NCBI GenBank assembly: GCA_016714025.1
Contig: JADJOB010000002.1
Coordinates: forward strand, 789,501-853,500
From: Saprospiraceae bacterium
GTDB taxonomy: Bacteria > Bacteroidota > Bacteroidia > Chitinophagales > Saprospiraceae
Reading direction: 5' to 3'
DNA length: 64,000 nucleotides
Shown here one piece after another: positions 34,663-44,300 of the stretch. Under the pieces are notes generated by a model. That model was not told the DNA's origin. It searched no databases and saw nothing but the letters and a program-made list of their open reading frames with translations. Every line of letters begins with the position of its first letter. Position 1 is the stretch's first letter. A program made the position numbers and the translations under genes.

Positions 34663-36564
34663 CTAATGTTTAATCCATTTTTGAATGAATTGCCTTTGGT
34701 TATTTTTTATTGTAATAAAATACATTCCGGATAAATAATGCTGTACGGGTATTTTTACTAAGTCTGATCCTTTCTCCTCGACTTGTGTCATTGTTTTTCC
34801 CCAATTATTTCTGATTGTAATGGTTGCCGGTAAGGATCCCAAATCTTTTAAAGAAACATTTAGTTCGTTACTCGCAGGGTTAGGATATACAAAATTAGGA
34901 GGCCTTTTTAAGCCAAAACTTCCGACTTCTTTAATGAGTTTAATTGGACCTGCATTGCTTGTATTTGAATACCAATTGTTTGTAATCTTACTGGTAATGG
35001 TTGAATTTAAGCTAAAATTATTGGTAGAATCTTCTGCTAAAATATAAAATAACAAGGTATCACCGGGAAGATTGATGTATTCGGTAGTATCAATCATCCA
35101 CATCAAATCCATTGAAGAGCCATTATTTTGTACATTGTAATCTCCACGAATGCTGTTAAAATCCAGATACCAAGAACTTATTCCAACTAATGAAGATTGA
35201 GGATCACTTATGCTCAAAGATAAAAGGGTTAAATTAGTATCAACTTTAGTATATACTGGTATTTTAAAATTACTCGTAAATCCTATACGTATGGGATTTC
35301 CTAAGGCCAATACTAAAGTATCCGAGTTTGATCGGATTTCGGTTTGATCGGATTGGATAGTTTGACAGTCATCACATGATCCATCTACATCACCCACTTT
35401 GTACCCATAAAAATCTTTACCAGTTAAGGCTGTACTACTCACTAAATCATTATAATAAGCATTACGTGCTAATTCAGGGCTGTGATTCAACACATAACTC
35501 GCAGTGGTTTCAAATCGCCAACTTTGAGTAAAGTCAGGACAATATTCTTCTGTTGATAATCCAAGTATTGCTTTTCGAATACATGCAATATCAGCAGCTG
35601 TGATGCTCTGATTATTGTTGGCATCTGCAGCCAATTTTTTCCATCGAGCGCTGAATGTAGTTAAACCCAGAATATGCCTTTGAATATTAACTATATCTGC
35701 AGTACTCACCCCACACAATGGATCTCCTATACCCATTGAATACAAACCAATATCATGCGTATCATTGTATCCTGCAGGAAAACACCATGCACCTTCAAAA
35801 TCTGCTACAGATTCTACACCTACATCCGGGTCAGGATTGGTAATCGTAATGCTTACACCTACTAAAGGCATTCCATCCGGACAATAGGTATTTGGATCAT
35901 TAGGCTGTCTTTTGATGCTTCCACTGATATTGTAACTCCCTGAAAATGGATTTACCTCCAATGGGTAGTCTCCCAAAGTTTCATAAAGTTCAAATTCATC
36001 TCTAACCCAGGTTGTTGAGTTGGTCCGGTAATCAAAAGTTACTGTTGGTTCAACCATATCTTCAAATTGTACCAAAGCTTCTGTCTCAACATACATATAA
36101 ATAGTACACAAATCATAAAACGTTCCTTCAACAAATACCATATCCCCATCGCAACAAGAACCATTGGGATTGGTCCCAGATAGTGTCAATTCTTCCTCGT
36201 CAGTACCTGGATAACTGGTGCTAAACCATGACTGTGCATTAAGTATGGAATGTAAGGTCGCATCAGTAGTTGCAGGATCAATGCGAACAACATAACCACC
36301 TGGTTCGGGGTAAACGTGAATGGGAATATCCATGCCAGCTACGTAAACATTTTCTCCGCTCGTTCCACTTTCATCACCATAAAATTGAATGCGCACTTTT
36401 ACCTGCACCATATTGCAGGAAATATTCCCAACTTCATCAAATTTCATAAAAAACTTCGGTTCTATATATTGTGCTAAAACACAATCCAACTTTCCATATA
36501 GTAATAAAATGCACATCAGTGATTTATATAAAATCGATTTGGGTTTAAAATTAATATTTTTCAT
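34663..36564 (-). CDS. T9SS-secreted protein with dockerin-like module
   Basis: A 633-aa protein. The signal region covers about residues 12-32 (YKSLMCILLLYGKLDCVLAQ). Beta-rich domains lie at about 35-215. A carboxypeptidase-regulatory-like segment (GVSITITNPDPDVG) precedes a dockerin-like pair at about 285-338 (STADIVNIQRHILGL and ADANNNQSITAADIACIRKA). A cohesin-like region follows, and a type A T9SS sorting domain starts near 558 (FVYPNPASNELNVSL). The architecture mirrors the larger protein at 1649. First gene of a two-gene unit. Confidence 0.86.
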   Translation of the reverse strand: MKNINFKPKSILYKSLMCILLLYGKLDCVLAQYIEPKFFMKFDEVGNISCNMVQVKVRIQFYGDESGTSGENVYVAGMDIPIHVYPEPGGYVVRIDPATTDATLHSILNAQSWFSTSYPGTDEEELTLSGTNPNGSCCDGDMVFVEGTFYDLCTIYMYVETEALVQFEDMVEPTVTFDYRTNSTTWVRDEFELYETLGDYPLEVNPFSGSYNISGSIKRQPNDPNTYCPDGMPLVGVSITITNPDPDVGVESVADFEGAWCFPAGYNDTHDIGLYSMGIGDPLCGVSTADIVNIQRHILGLTTFSARWKKLAADANNNQSITAADIACIRKAILGLSTEEYCPDFTQSWRFETTASYVLNHSPELARNAYYNDLVSSTALTGKDFYGYKVGDVDGSCDDCQTIQSDQTEIRSNSDTLVLALGNPIRIGFTSNFKIPVYTKVDTNLTLLSLSISDPQSSLVGISSWYLDFNSIRGDYNVQNNGSSMDLMWMIDTTEYINLPGDTLLFYILAEDSTNNFSLNSTITSKITNNWYSNTSNAGPIKLIKEVGSFGLKRPPNFVYPNPASNELNVSLKDLGSLPATITIRNNWGKTMTQVEEKGSDLVKIPVQHYLSGMYFITIKNNQRQFIQKWIKH

Positions 36565-37213
36565 TTGATATTTTTTAAATTGTTTTAAAAATTTTTATAA
36601 GACTTTTAATTTGATACAGTAAAGCATCAAATTTTCCTTGATAAGTAAAATCAAACGACTAATTAAATGGGTATAAGCCATATCCAGTATGTGTAATTAA
36701 AATTGTGCGAAGGCAATAGAAATCTCTTGACCTTGAACTGGCCTACTATCTATGCTGTTTCGAATGAATGTAGCCTGAAACTAATTGCCTGGAACTAAAT
36801 TACAAATGCAATTCATCCAATCTAATGTTGATCAGGAAATTTGTTTATAGGGTGCTGATTTTTTTATTAGGTGATCTTCATAAATCGTTTTACCTATATT
36901 CCATTGCGGATAAAAAAAATCAGCTGAAATAAACTGGCGGAATAGATTGTTCTGGTATCATAGCTATACTATTTTAATAATGAAATAATCAAATGGTCCT
37001 ATTTCGGAAGCTATGTGACGATATAATATCTAATTATCCTATTGAAATGTTTTATAGTACAAATGTTGAAAAAAAAAAAAAAACATCTCCAAATTTTTAA
37101 GCAATTATTTTTTGAAAAATTCAAACTTTAACATATCTAATGAAAATTAATATGATAATTCTTTGGTAAAATAGCGAGTTAAAATAAATACAGATAAAAG
37201 ACAGCAAGACAAC
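36565..37213. other. Gene-free stretch, about 650 bp
   Basis: I see no coding potential, repeat family or structured RNA here. It is very AT-rich and contains a 15-A homopolymer at 37069-37083, which may be a sequencing weak point. The upstream region of the 34663-36564 unit must lie at its left end, but no TAnnTTTG match is obvious. Confidence 0.5.
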
Positions 37214-38398
37214 TTAATCCACCTTCAATACTCGCTTTACAATAAACCGATTCAATTTTCGCGAATAGGTTTTTATAAAATAGACTCCATTGACCAAATG
37301 CTCTATTGGAATGAAGGTCCGCATTTTATCAATTCGGGTTTGAATCAAGATGCTACCCAATGCATCGTATAGTATGAATGGATCGGATTTATCCGAATTT
37401 ATTTTTGGAATGAAAATTTCCAGAAAAGTTTGAGCGGGATTGGGATACACTTCAAATTCAAATTCATCCACAGGTTCCTGGTTTTTGGTGGGTTCCAGTT
37501 TCATTTCATAAAGATTGCCGCCAATTCGCAGCGTGCTGAAATATTCATCGGTCACATACCAGGTATTTTCTTTTGCATAACAGATTCCTTCTTTTTGGGA
37601 GTAGGTCGGCAAGGTAATTAAACTGTTTTTTCCACTAAAAAACCGACTGCCATCAAATCCTGAAAATTTCCAGAGGCGGTCGTGAGACAATAAAATTAAC
37701 TCCGTATCAATCGGATTGAAGGCGGCACCGGTAATCCAAAAAAACACATCGGGTCCATCACCGGTCTTAAAACTATCCACCGGACTCACGGAATAGGTTC
37801 CTGACACTGCAGGGATTTTGTATTGGTAAGTAAATCCAGTAAATGGGTCTGTCCTGTTTTTCGAAAACAGATGCAGTGTATCCTGATACCAGATCATGGC
37901 CTCCATGTCAAAATTGCGATAGGCTGCCGCTGGAGGAAATGCAGTTTGATTTTGATAGTTGAATTGGATCAATTCCGGACGCATGCTGTCTCCGGGTTGA
38001 TTGGCAATGTCCTTGAGGATGTAAATTTTTAAATCGTTTCTGCTGTTGTTGTTGTTACCAAAATCTCCTAAGTAAATGCTTCCTTTAAAATCAGTTGCAA
38101 TGTCTTCCCAATCCGTTTTTGATACCCCAATGATTTTAACTGTACGAAGGATGTTGCAATTTACATCCATTTCATATAACTCAGCCGGACTGCTGTTGTC
38201 AACTTGTGACCAAAATGTCTGTCCCTGGTTGAGCGTAAGAATTCCCGAACTGTGTTGAAGTTTGTTATCTAAGATGCATTTTAAATCCCAGGATGCAGTT
38301 TGTGATCCAAGAAGCCAGGGAATAAACAGCATCATGACGAATGCACTCCATCTTTTTGATTTGTGCAGATACTTAACATATGAACCATTGCTTTTCAT
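37214..38398 (-). CDS. T9SS-secreted beta-propeller-like protein, coupled to a two-component system
   Basis: A 394-aa protein with a signal region to about residue 33 (FVMMLFIPWLLGSQTA). A six-bladed-propeller-like domain covers about 35-305 (WEDIATDFKGSIYLGDFGNN, NFDMEAMIWYQDTLHLFSKN), resembling SdiA-regulated or phytase-like propellers without clear catalytic residues. A type A T9SS sorting domain covers about 315-394 (YPNPAQTFLEIF). Its start overlaps the stop of the upstream histidine kinase by 4 bp. Secreted ligand-binding partner of that kinase is a possible role (inference). Confidence 0.8.
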   Translation of the reverse strand: MKSNGSYVKYLHKSKRWSAFVMMLFIPWLLGSQTASWDLKCILDNKLQHSSGILTLNQGQTFWSQVDNSSPAELYEMDVNCNILRTVKIIGVSKTDWEDIATDFKGSIYLGDFGNNNNSRNDLKIYILKDIANQPGDSMRPELIQFNYQNQTAFPPAAAYRNFDMEAMIWYQDTLHLFSKNRTDPFTGFTYQYKIPAVSGTYSVSPVDSFKTGDGPDVFFWITGAAFNPIDTELILLSHDRLWKFSGFDGSRFFSGKNSLITLPTYSQKEGICYAKENTWYVTDEYFSTLRIGGNLYEMKLEPTKNQEPVDEFEFEVYPNPAQTFLEIFIPKINSDKSDPFILYDALGSILIQTRIDKMRTFIPIEHLVNGVYFIKTYSRKLNRFIVKRVLKVD

Positions 38399-40308
38399 CC
38401 TAATAATTCATTTGCAGAAGTCGCTTCTATCCATACAATCCTAAATTTACTGCCGGCACCTGGATGGCTTTCAATTTCTAAGTGAGCATTTATTTTTTTA
38501 AGCATTTGCATCACTAAAAATAATCCCAGTCCGCTGCCTTTTTCCCCTTGGGTGCCAAGTGTTGATTCATTGTTACTGCTTAGAATTGATTGAATTTGTT
38601 CACTACTCAGGCCCTTTCCAAAATCCTGCACAATCAATTCAAGTCTGTTGGTATTTTGTTTACTTTCTATAATGATTTGCTGATGTACTTTGCTAAACTT
38701 AATGGCATTGGTAATTAAATTACGCAAAGCAATGGAAAGCACATCGGAATTACTGGTAAAAATAATGGGATCAACGCGTTGGATGATTTCAATATCTTTT
38801 TGATTTGCCTGCATTTTTAAAATATGAACCACATCTGTTACACATTCATCAAGAGCAATAGGAACCAAAGGCGTTTCAACATTTTTTAACTGAAGGTTTG
38901 CCCAGGTCAATAAATTATCGAGTAATTCACCGGTTTGATTTACGGCCTCCATCGTTTGGTTTTTGAACAGTATTTTTTTGTCGGCGGCAATGCTTTCATT
39001 ATCCGAAAGCATCAAATAACTTTTTAAAGTAATCAAAGGATTTCGAAGATCATGGCTGATGATGCCGAATAAGCGATCTTTGATGTGATTTAATTGCTGC
39101 AATTCAGTTTTTTGATTTTCAATGAGTGTATTTTTTATTTCTAAATCCTGGTTCTTTTTTTGAATTTTTCGATAATAATAAAATAAACTTGATAGAAGAA
39201 TAATTGAAAAGACTGAAAATATCAATAATATATTCCGGTTATTTTTTTGCTTGATGACTTCAAGATTTTTATTAGAAATCAGCTTATCCTTTTTTTCCAA
39301 CTGGTAATCAGTTTCTAATTGATTGAGTTCATTTTGTTTATCTGAACTAAACAGACTGTCTTTTAAATTGTAATATTTTTTAAGGTAGTAAATTTGTAAA
39401 TCATATTGTTTATTAAGATCATACATTTCTGCAAGATTCTTGTAATTTTCCAATTCAGTAAGTGTATTTTGGGAGGTTTTACAAAACGCAATACTTTTCT
39501 GAAAGTTAACATAAGCTGAATCAAACATATGTTTGGCGCTGTAAATACAAGCCAGGTTATTATAAATACTGGAGAATAAAAAATTTGAATTGTTTGTTTT
39601 CTTAAGTATAGTTAGTGCACTGTCTATATAAAGAAAGGCTTCATTCAGCTTCCCCATTTTTTTATACATAAGACCAATATTGGATAAAGAATTCGGTATG
39701 GAATAATTATCATCCTTGAGTAACATGGAAATACGATTAGACTCCTGAATGCATAGAATGGCCGAATCATATTTAGCTTGTCTAAAATAGAAGTTGCCCT
39801 TTTCCTGTAAAAAAAAATTCAATTCAATGCTATCCTGAATTTGGTCAATTAATAATTTTGCTTTTTCAAAATATTCTCCGGCTTTGGGGTATTGGGCGTA
39901 TTCGGTATATAGATAAGCAATATCAATATAAACTTTTGTAAGTCTGCGTTTATATTTTAGTTCTTCATAAAGCCTAACTGCTTTTAAATAATTTTCTAAA
40001 GACAAATCAAAATTGCCTTTAGTAATATAGCAACTGCCAAGACTGTAATAGCTGGAGGCTAGTTCTGATTTATTGTTTAGTTTTTCTGCCAGTGTTTTGG
40101 TTTTTTCAAAATAGTCTATGGCTTTGTTTAAATTTACATTCAAATAGTATTCGGCGATGGTCCTGTTAATATTCAATTGAGTGGAATCGTATGCCTCGTC
40201 ATTCAATAATTTAAACAGACTATCAATGGATTGATTTTCCTGTGAATGGATGTAAGTTAATCGTAAAGAAATTACGATAATCAAAACTATTTTCAGTACT
40301 ACTTTCAT
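38395..40308 (-). CDS. TPR-fused sensor histidine kinase (HisKA type)
   Basis: A 637-aa kinase with a signal peptide (about residues 1-22). TPR repeats cover about 35-320 (SSYYSLGSCYITKGNFDLSL, SLSNIGLMYKKMGKLNEAF). A transmembrane helix lies at about 355-375 (ILLIFSVFSIILLSSLFYYY), then a coiled coil. The HisKA helix with His419 (GIISHDLRNPL) precedes a HATPase domain (NLITNAIKFS, VQDFGKGLS, GSGLGLFLVMQML). It is coupled by 4-bp overlaps to the LytTR regulator upstream and the T9SS propeller gene downstream. Confidence 0.93.
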   Translation of the reverse strand: MKVVLKIVLIIVISLRLTYIHSQENQSIDSLFKLLNDEAYDSTQLNINRTIAEYYLNVNLNKAIDYFEKTKTLAEKLNNKSELASSYYSLGSCYITKGNFDLSLENYLKAVRLYEELKYKRRLTKVYIDIAYLYTEYAQYPKAGEYFEKAKLLIDQIQDSIELNFFLQEKGNFYFRQAKYDSAILCIQESNRISMLLKDDNYSIPNSLSNIGLMYKKMGKLNEAFLYIDSALTILKKTNNSNFLFSSIYNNLACIYSAKHMFDSAYVNFQKSIAFCKTSQNTLTELENYKNLAEMYDLNKQYDLQIYYLKKYYNLKDSLFSSDKQNELNQLETDYQLEKKDKLISNKNLEVIKQKNNRNILLIFSVFSIILLSSLFYYYRKIQKKNQDLEIKNTLIENQKTELQQLNHIKDRLFGIISHDLRNPLITLKSYLMLSDNESIAADKKILFKNQTMEAVNQTGELLDNLLTWANLQLKNVETPLVPIALDECVTDVVHILKMQANQKDIEIIQRVDPIIFTSNSDVLSIALRNLITNAIKFSKVHQQIIIESKQNTNRLELIVQDFGKGLSSEQIQSILSSNNESTLGTQGEKGSGLGLFLVMQMLKKINAHLEIESHPGAGSKFRIVWIEATSANELLG

Positions 40309-41048
40309 AAAAATCGTTTAATAGCAGCATTCCCAAGAACCGATTGCAAGACTGCTTCTGAATAAGTCTTTCCAATCAGTAATCTGATTTTTCCAAGACT
40401 CATAGTTGTAGGATCCAACGAACTAATTTTATGGGTATTGACAATGTGCGTTCTTGAAATCCTAATAAATGAACTTCCGGGTAATTGAAGTTCCAAATTT
40501 TTCAGACTGACCAGGGCTGTTTTTTTTGAACCATCCAACAGATAGATACTTACAAAATCTGCTAGTGATTCAATGTAATTGACATCAGAAAAATTAATTC
40601 GTACAAAAGCATTTTTTTCCCGTATAAAAAAACAATCCCCATTTTCAATTTTAAAACCCTCTTGATTGGGAATGTTCCTTTTTAATTCCAGCAAGTTGCG
40701 GACTTTGTCAATGGCTTTCATCAGGCGTTCGACCTGAATGGGTTTTGTCAGAAAGTCCACTGCATCCACTTCAAAGGCATCTACCGCATATTGTTTATGA
40801 GAACTTATAAATATGACTAAGGGGAGTTGATTTATGCTCTTTACCAGTTGCATACCGTTTAAATTCGGCATTTCCACATCGCTGATCAACAAATCCGGAT
40901 GGCTATTCTGGATTCCTGTTATGGCCGTCAGGCCATCCTTATATTCGCCAATACATTCTAAGTCCGGAATTAACTTCAAATACTCGAGCGTTAAGGTTCG
41001 AAACAGATCGTCATCATCTGCTATAATATACTTGATCTTATAGGGCAT
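40305..41048 (-). CDS. LytTR-family response regulator
   Basis: The frame extends to an ATG ending at 41189, but the first 47 residues look nothing like a receiver domain. I take the ATG ending at 41048 (MPYKIKYIIADDDDLFR), giving 247 aa. The receiver has the acidic cluster D11-D14, phosphoacceptor D57 in LLISDVEMP, and Lys in DFLTKPIQ. A LytTR DNA-binding domain covers about 150-247 (NYIESLADFVSIYL, FIRISRTHIVNTHKI). First gene of the regulator-kinase-propeller operon, divergent from the giant gene at 41303. Confidence 0.93.
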   Translation of the reverse strand: MPYKIKYIIADDDDLFRTLTLEYLKLIPDLECIGEYKDGLTAITGIQNSHPDLLISDVEMPNLNGMQLVKSINQLPLVIFISSHKQYAVDAFEVDAVDFLTKPIQVERLMKAIDKVRNLLELKRNIPNQEGFKIENGDCFFIREKNAFVRINFSDVNYIESLADFVSIYLLDGSKKTALVSLKNLELQLPGSSFIRISRTHIVNTHKISSLDPTTMSLGKIRLLIGKTYSEAVLQSVLGNAAIKRFL

Positions 41049-41269
41049 ATTAAAAGTAAATGTATTCAACTTTATCCAAATTGGGATGGATTCTTGAGGT
41101 TTTTTTAAAAGCATATTTTTCCATAAGCTGTATATAATCAACATTTTACATAAGATCCAGGGAAGGTAAAGCGCTCCAGCAAATTCCATTCATTCTACTT
41201 AAAACGGAAGTTCATCTACTTTTTCAAAGCTTCAATCTACTTGACAGGGTGTTTACATTCTGACTGGAA

Positions 41270-41277
41270 TAGTTTTG
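41270..41277 (+). promoter_or_regulatory. -7 element TAGTTTTG for the giant gene
   Basis: A full TAnnTTTG match, 25 bp upstream of the ATG at 41303. A TTG at 41241-41243 is a weak -33 candidate with long spacing. Confidence 0.4.
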
Positions 41278-41302
41278 AATTCAAATCTGTAAAAATATAG
41301 TT

Positions 41303-44300
41303 ATGAAACGTCAATTCAATGCTTCAATTTCAATTTGGATGTTTTGCCTTGCTTATTTATTAAATAGCAATACAGCAAAGGCTGACCCGTATTCAGAGTC
41401 AAACTGGCGCGTGAGTTATGATAATTGCAGCGCTACCATTACCGTGTCATTTTGGATATTAGATGGGCGGGGTGAGGATGATTATTTTAAGAATCTTTCT
41501 GTTCGTTATACCAACGCAAATGGTAATTCTAAAAGAATTTTTAGATTGAAATATGGAACGGATTGTTCGTATTGTGATAAAGAATTTACCAGGGATGGGG
41601 GAACGCAAAACAGAACGATTGGATATAATGTCGAAGATGGAAATCCATCCTTCAGCGTTGTAGGAGTTTCAGGTTTGGACAATGTGTATGAAGGAAAATT
41701 AACTTTAAGAGATTTTGATTTAAACTTATTGGGTGGAAGTATTCAAATTGAAATGTCTGGGCTTTGGTATAATAATGATGCTGGAAATAATGATACAGAT
41801 ATAGATTATTCCAAAACCATTAATTCAACTGTTGACATTCCGGCAAGGACCAATTTAACAAACACATTTGATTGCAATTCTATCACATTGAATTGGACTA
41901 ACCCAAGTTGGGATTGCGATGATCCTGACTCCAAATGGAAAACTAAAATTTTCAGGACAGATGATCTTGGAAATACACAATATTATGAATTGTTTGGAGA
42001 CGCCAGACCCAACAATCAATTTACTGATGTAAATGTAGTCGCGGGAAGGATTTACAGCTACTACGTAACTGGAAGCTGGTTTCCCGGATATTCAAGAGAA
42101 GTTGGATCTGGCCCGTCTAATACAATTACTGCCCACGTTACGGATTTACCACTTGCTCCGGTGAATGTGCATATTGAAATCAATCCGATACCCTGTGATT
42201 CATTAATTGGTATCAGCTGGGATCAGCCCAATATTCAACCAGGTCAATATTATATTTCTAGAAGGCGACATAAACCAAGTCTTTCAGCGTGGACTGTGCT
42301 AGATATTATTGATGGTTCATTGACCAGTTATCTCGACTCTTTAAGTGTGTTATCAAATAAAAGCTACCAGTATAAGATACAAGCGGTCTCAGATTGTGGT
42401 GTTTCAGCCTATTCAGACATTGTATCAGGTACGGGAGTATTTGAACCTCAGATTCCTGAAAACTTCACTGCCATTCCAGATGGGAATCGTATATTATTAA
42501 ATTGGAACGATAATAATTCAGATGAAACCGAATACGTAATTGAAAGGACGGGTGGTACAACCAAGATAATTACCTTGCCTGCAGATTCTGAAAGTTATAT
42601 AGATGTGGATGTAACATTTTGTCAACCCTATCATTATACAATCCGCGCAAATAATTCATGTTTTAAAGCCAGTACTTACCGGGCAAGTGCAGATACCATC
42701 CTGGTCTATGACATTAATCAATTGTTTAATGAGCAATCATTGAGCGCATCAAAAGGATATTATTCTGATAAGGTCGTTCTGGAATGGTCCTATAATTTTG
42801 GAAGCGATTTGAGTGGATTGCGAATTTATCGCAGAAAATTACAGGATGCTGAATTTATACAAATTGCCAATGAGCAAAGTGGATCCAATATTTATGTGGA
42901 TGAATATGCAGAAGCTGGACAATTGTATGAGTACAAAATTGCGGGAGAAGTGGAATGTGCAAACCAGGTTTTTCATTCTAATGAAGCCCGGTCGATAGGA
43001 TTTAGAACACGCACAGGAACGATTACCGGCCAGGTTAGTTATGGGGGCGGGATTGCAGTAAAGGATGTTCAGATCAATGCATCCTCTACATCCGGTATTG
43101 CAAATAAGAGTTTAGATTTTACATCCGGAACCATCGTAATTGCACCCCAAGAAAATTTAGATTTAGATACAGCCTTTTTGTTTGAATGTTTTATACAGCC
43201 AGAAAATAATACATTCACAGTAATTGAAAAGCAAAACAACTATAAGTTAAGGTTCAATAGTAGTCGTAATTTAGATTTAACAATTTATGATGATAACACT
43301 AGTTACAATTTTATTTTAGCTGCAACACAAATTCCAACTACAGGATTCAGTCATATTGCAGTTCAGGTTCAATCAGATACTGTGCGCTTTTTTATAAATG
43401 GAATTGAAAGAAAAAAATCCCGAATAACTGTAACCGGTGGTGGTTCATTTCATTTTAGAAATACCAATGACAGTATTATCATTGGTTCAGGTTTTGATGG
43501 TAAACTGTGTGAACTTCGTTTATGGAAAGCAGAGAAATCGGCAGCAGAGATTCTCCAGGACAGTAAGCGATTTTTATCTGGTAGTGAAACTGGATTGTTA
43601 TTTTACTTCAGAACCAATGAAGGAATGGGCAGCGCAGTTTATGATTATTCTAAGCAAGCTCAGGTTTTTAATAAAAATCACGGGATGTTTCGCGGATCAG
43701 GAATTGGTTGGTCAACGATTTATCCTACTTCTAGCCAGGTATCATTGTTAGCTTATACCGATGCAATAGGTAATTATATTTTAAACATACCTTTTAATGG
43801 TTCTGGAGAAGTTTTTATTGTTTCTCCAAGTTTTTTAACACATACATTTAATCCTTCTTCTTCCGCTTTATTTATTGGTGATGGAGCAACCATCCATAAC
43901 AACATTAATTTTATGGATCTTTCATCATTTACGGTAACCGGTGATGTGTATTATAAAAATTCAAGTTGTGGTGTTGCAGATGCACCCATTTTGATAGACG
44001 GAGTTCCACTTATAGTCAACGGAACGATCGCTAAAACAGATCCAACAGGTGCGTTTTCGATTCAAGTACCAATAGGTAATCACTTTATTGAAGTACAACA
44101 AGAGGGTCATGTATATGCAACGAAGCGATTTCCAAGTACAGGTACTTTTAATTTTCAGGAGGCTAAAAGTGGTATTCATTTTATTGATTCTACTTTACTT
44201 AAAGTGGTAGGAAGAGTGGTAGGTGGTTTAAGGGAAGCTACTAAAATTCCTGGTTTGGGTAAATCAAAAAACAATATTGGAGTGTCCAAACTCATTTTTA

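Noticed and set aside
41049..41189. N-terminal extension of the LytTR regulator
   Set aside because: The first 47 residues are not receiver-like, and the ATG at 41048 gives a normal start.
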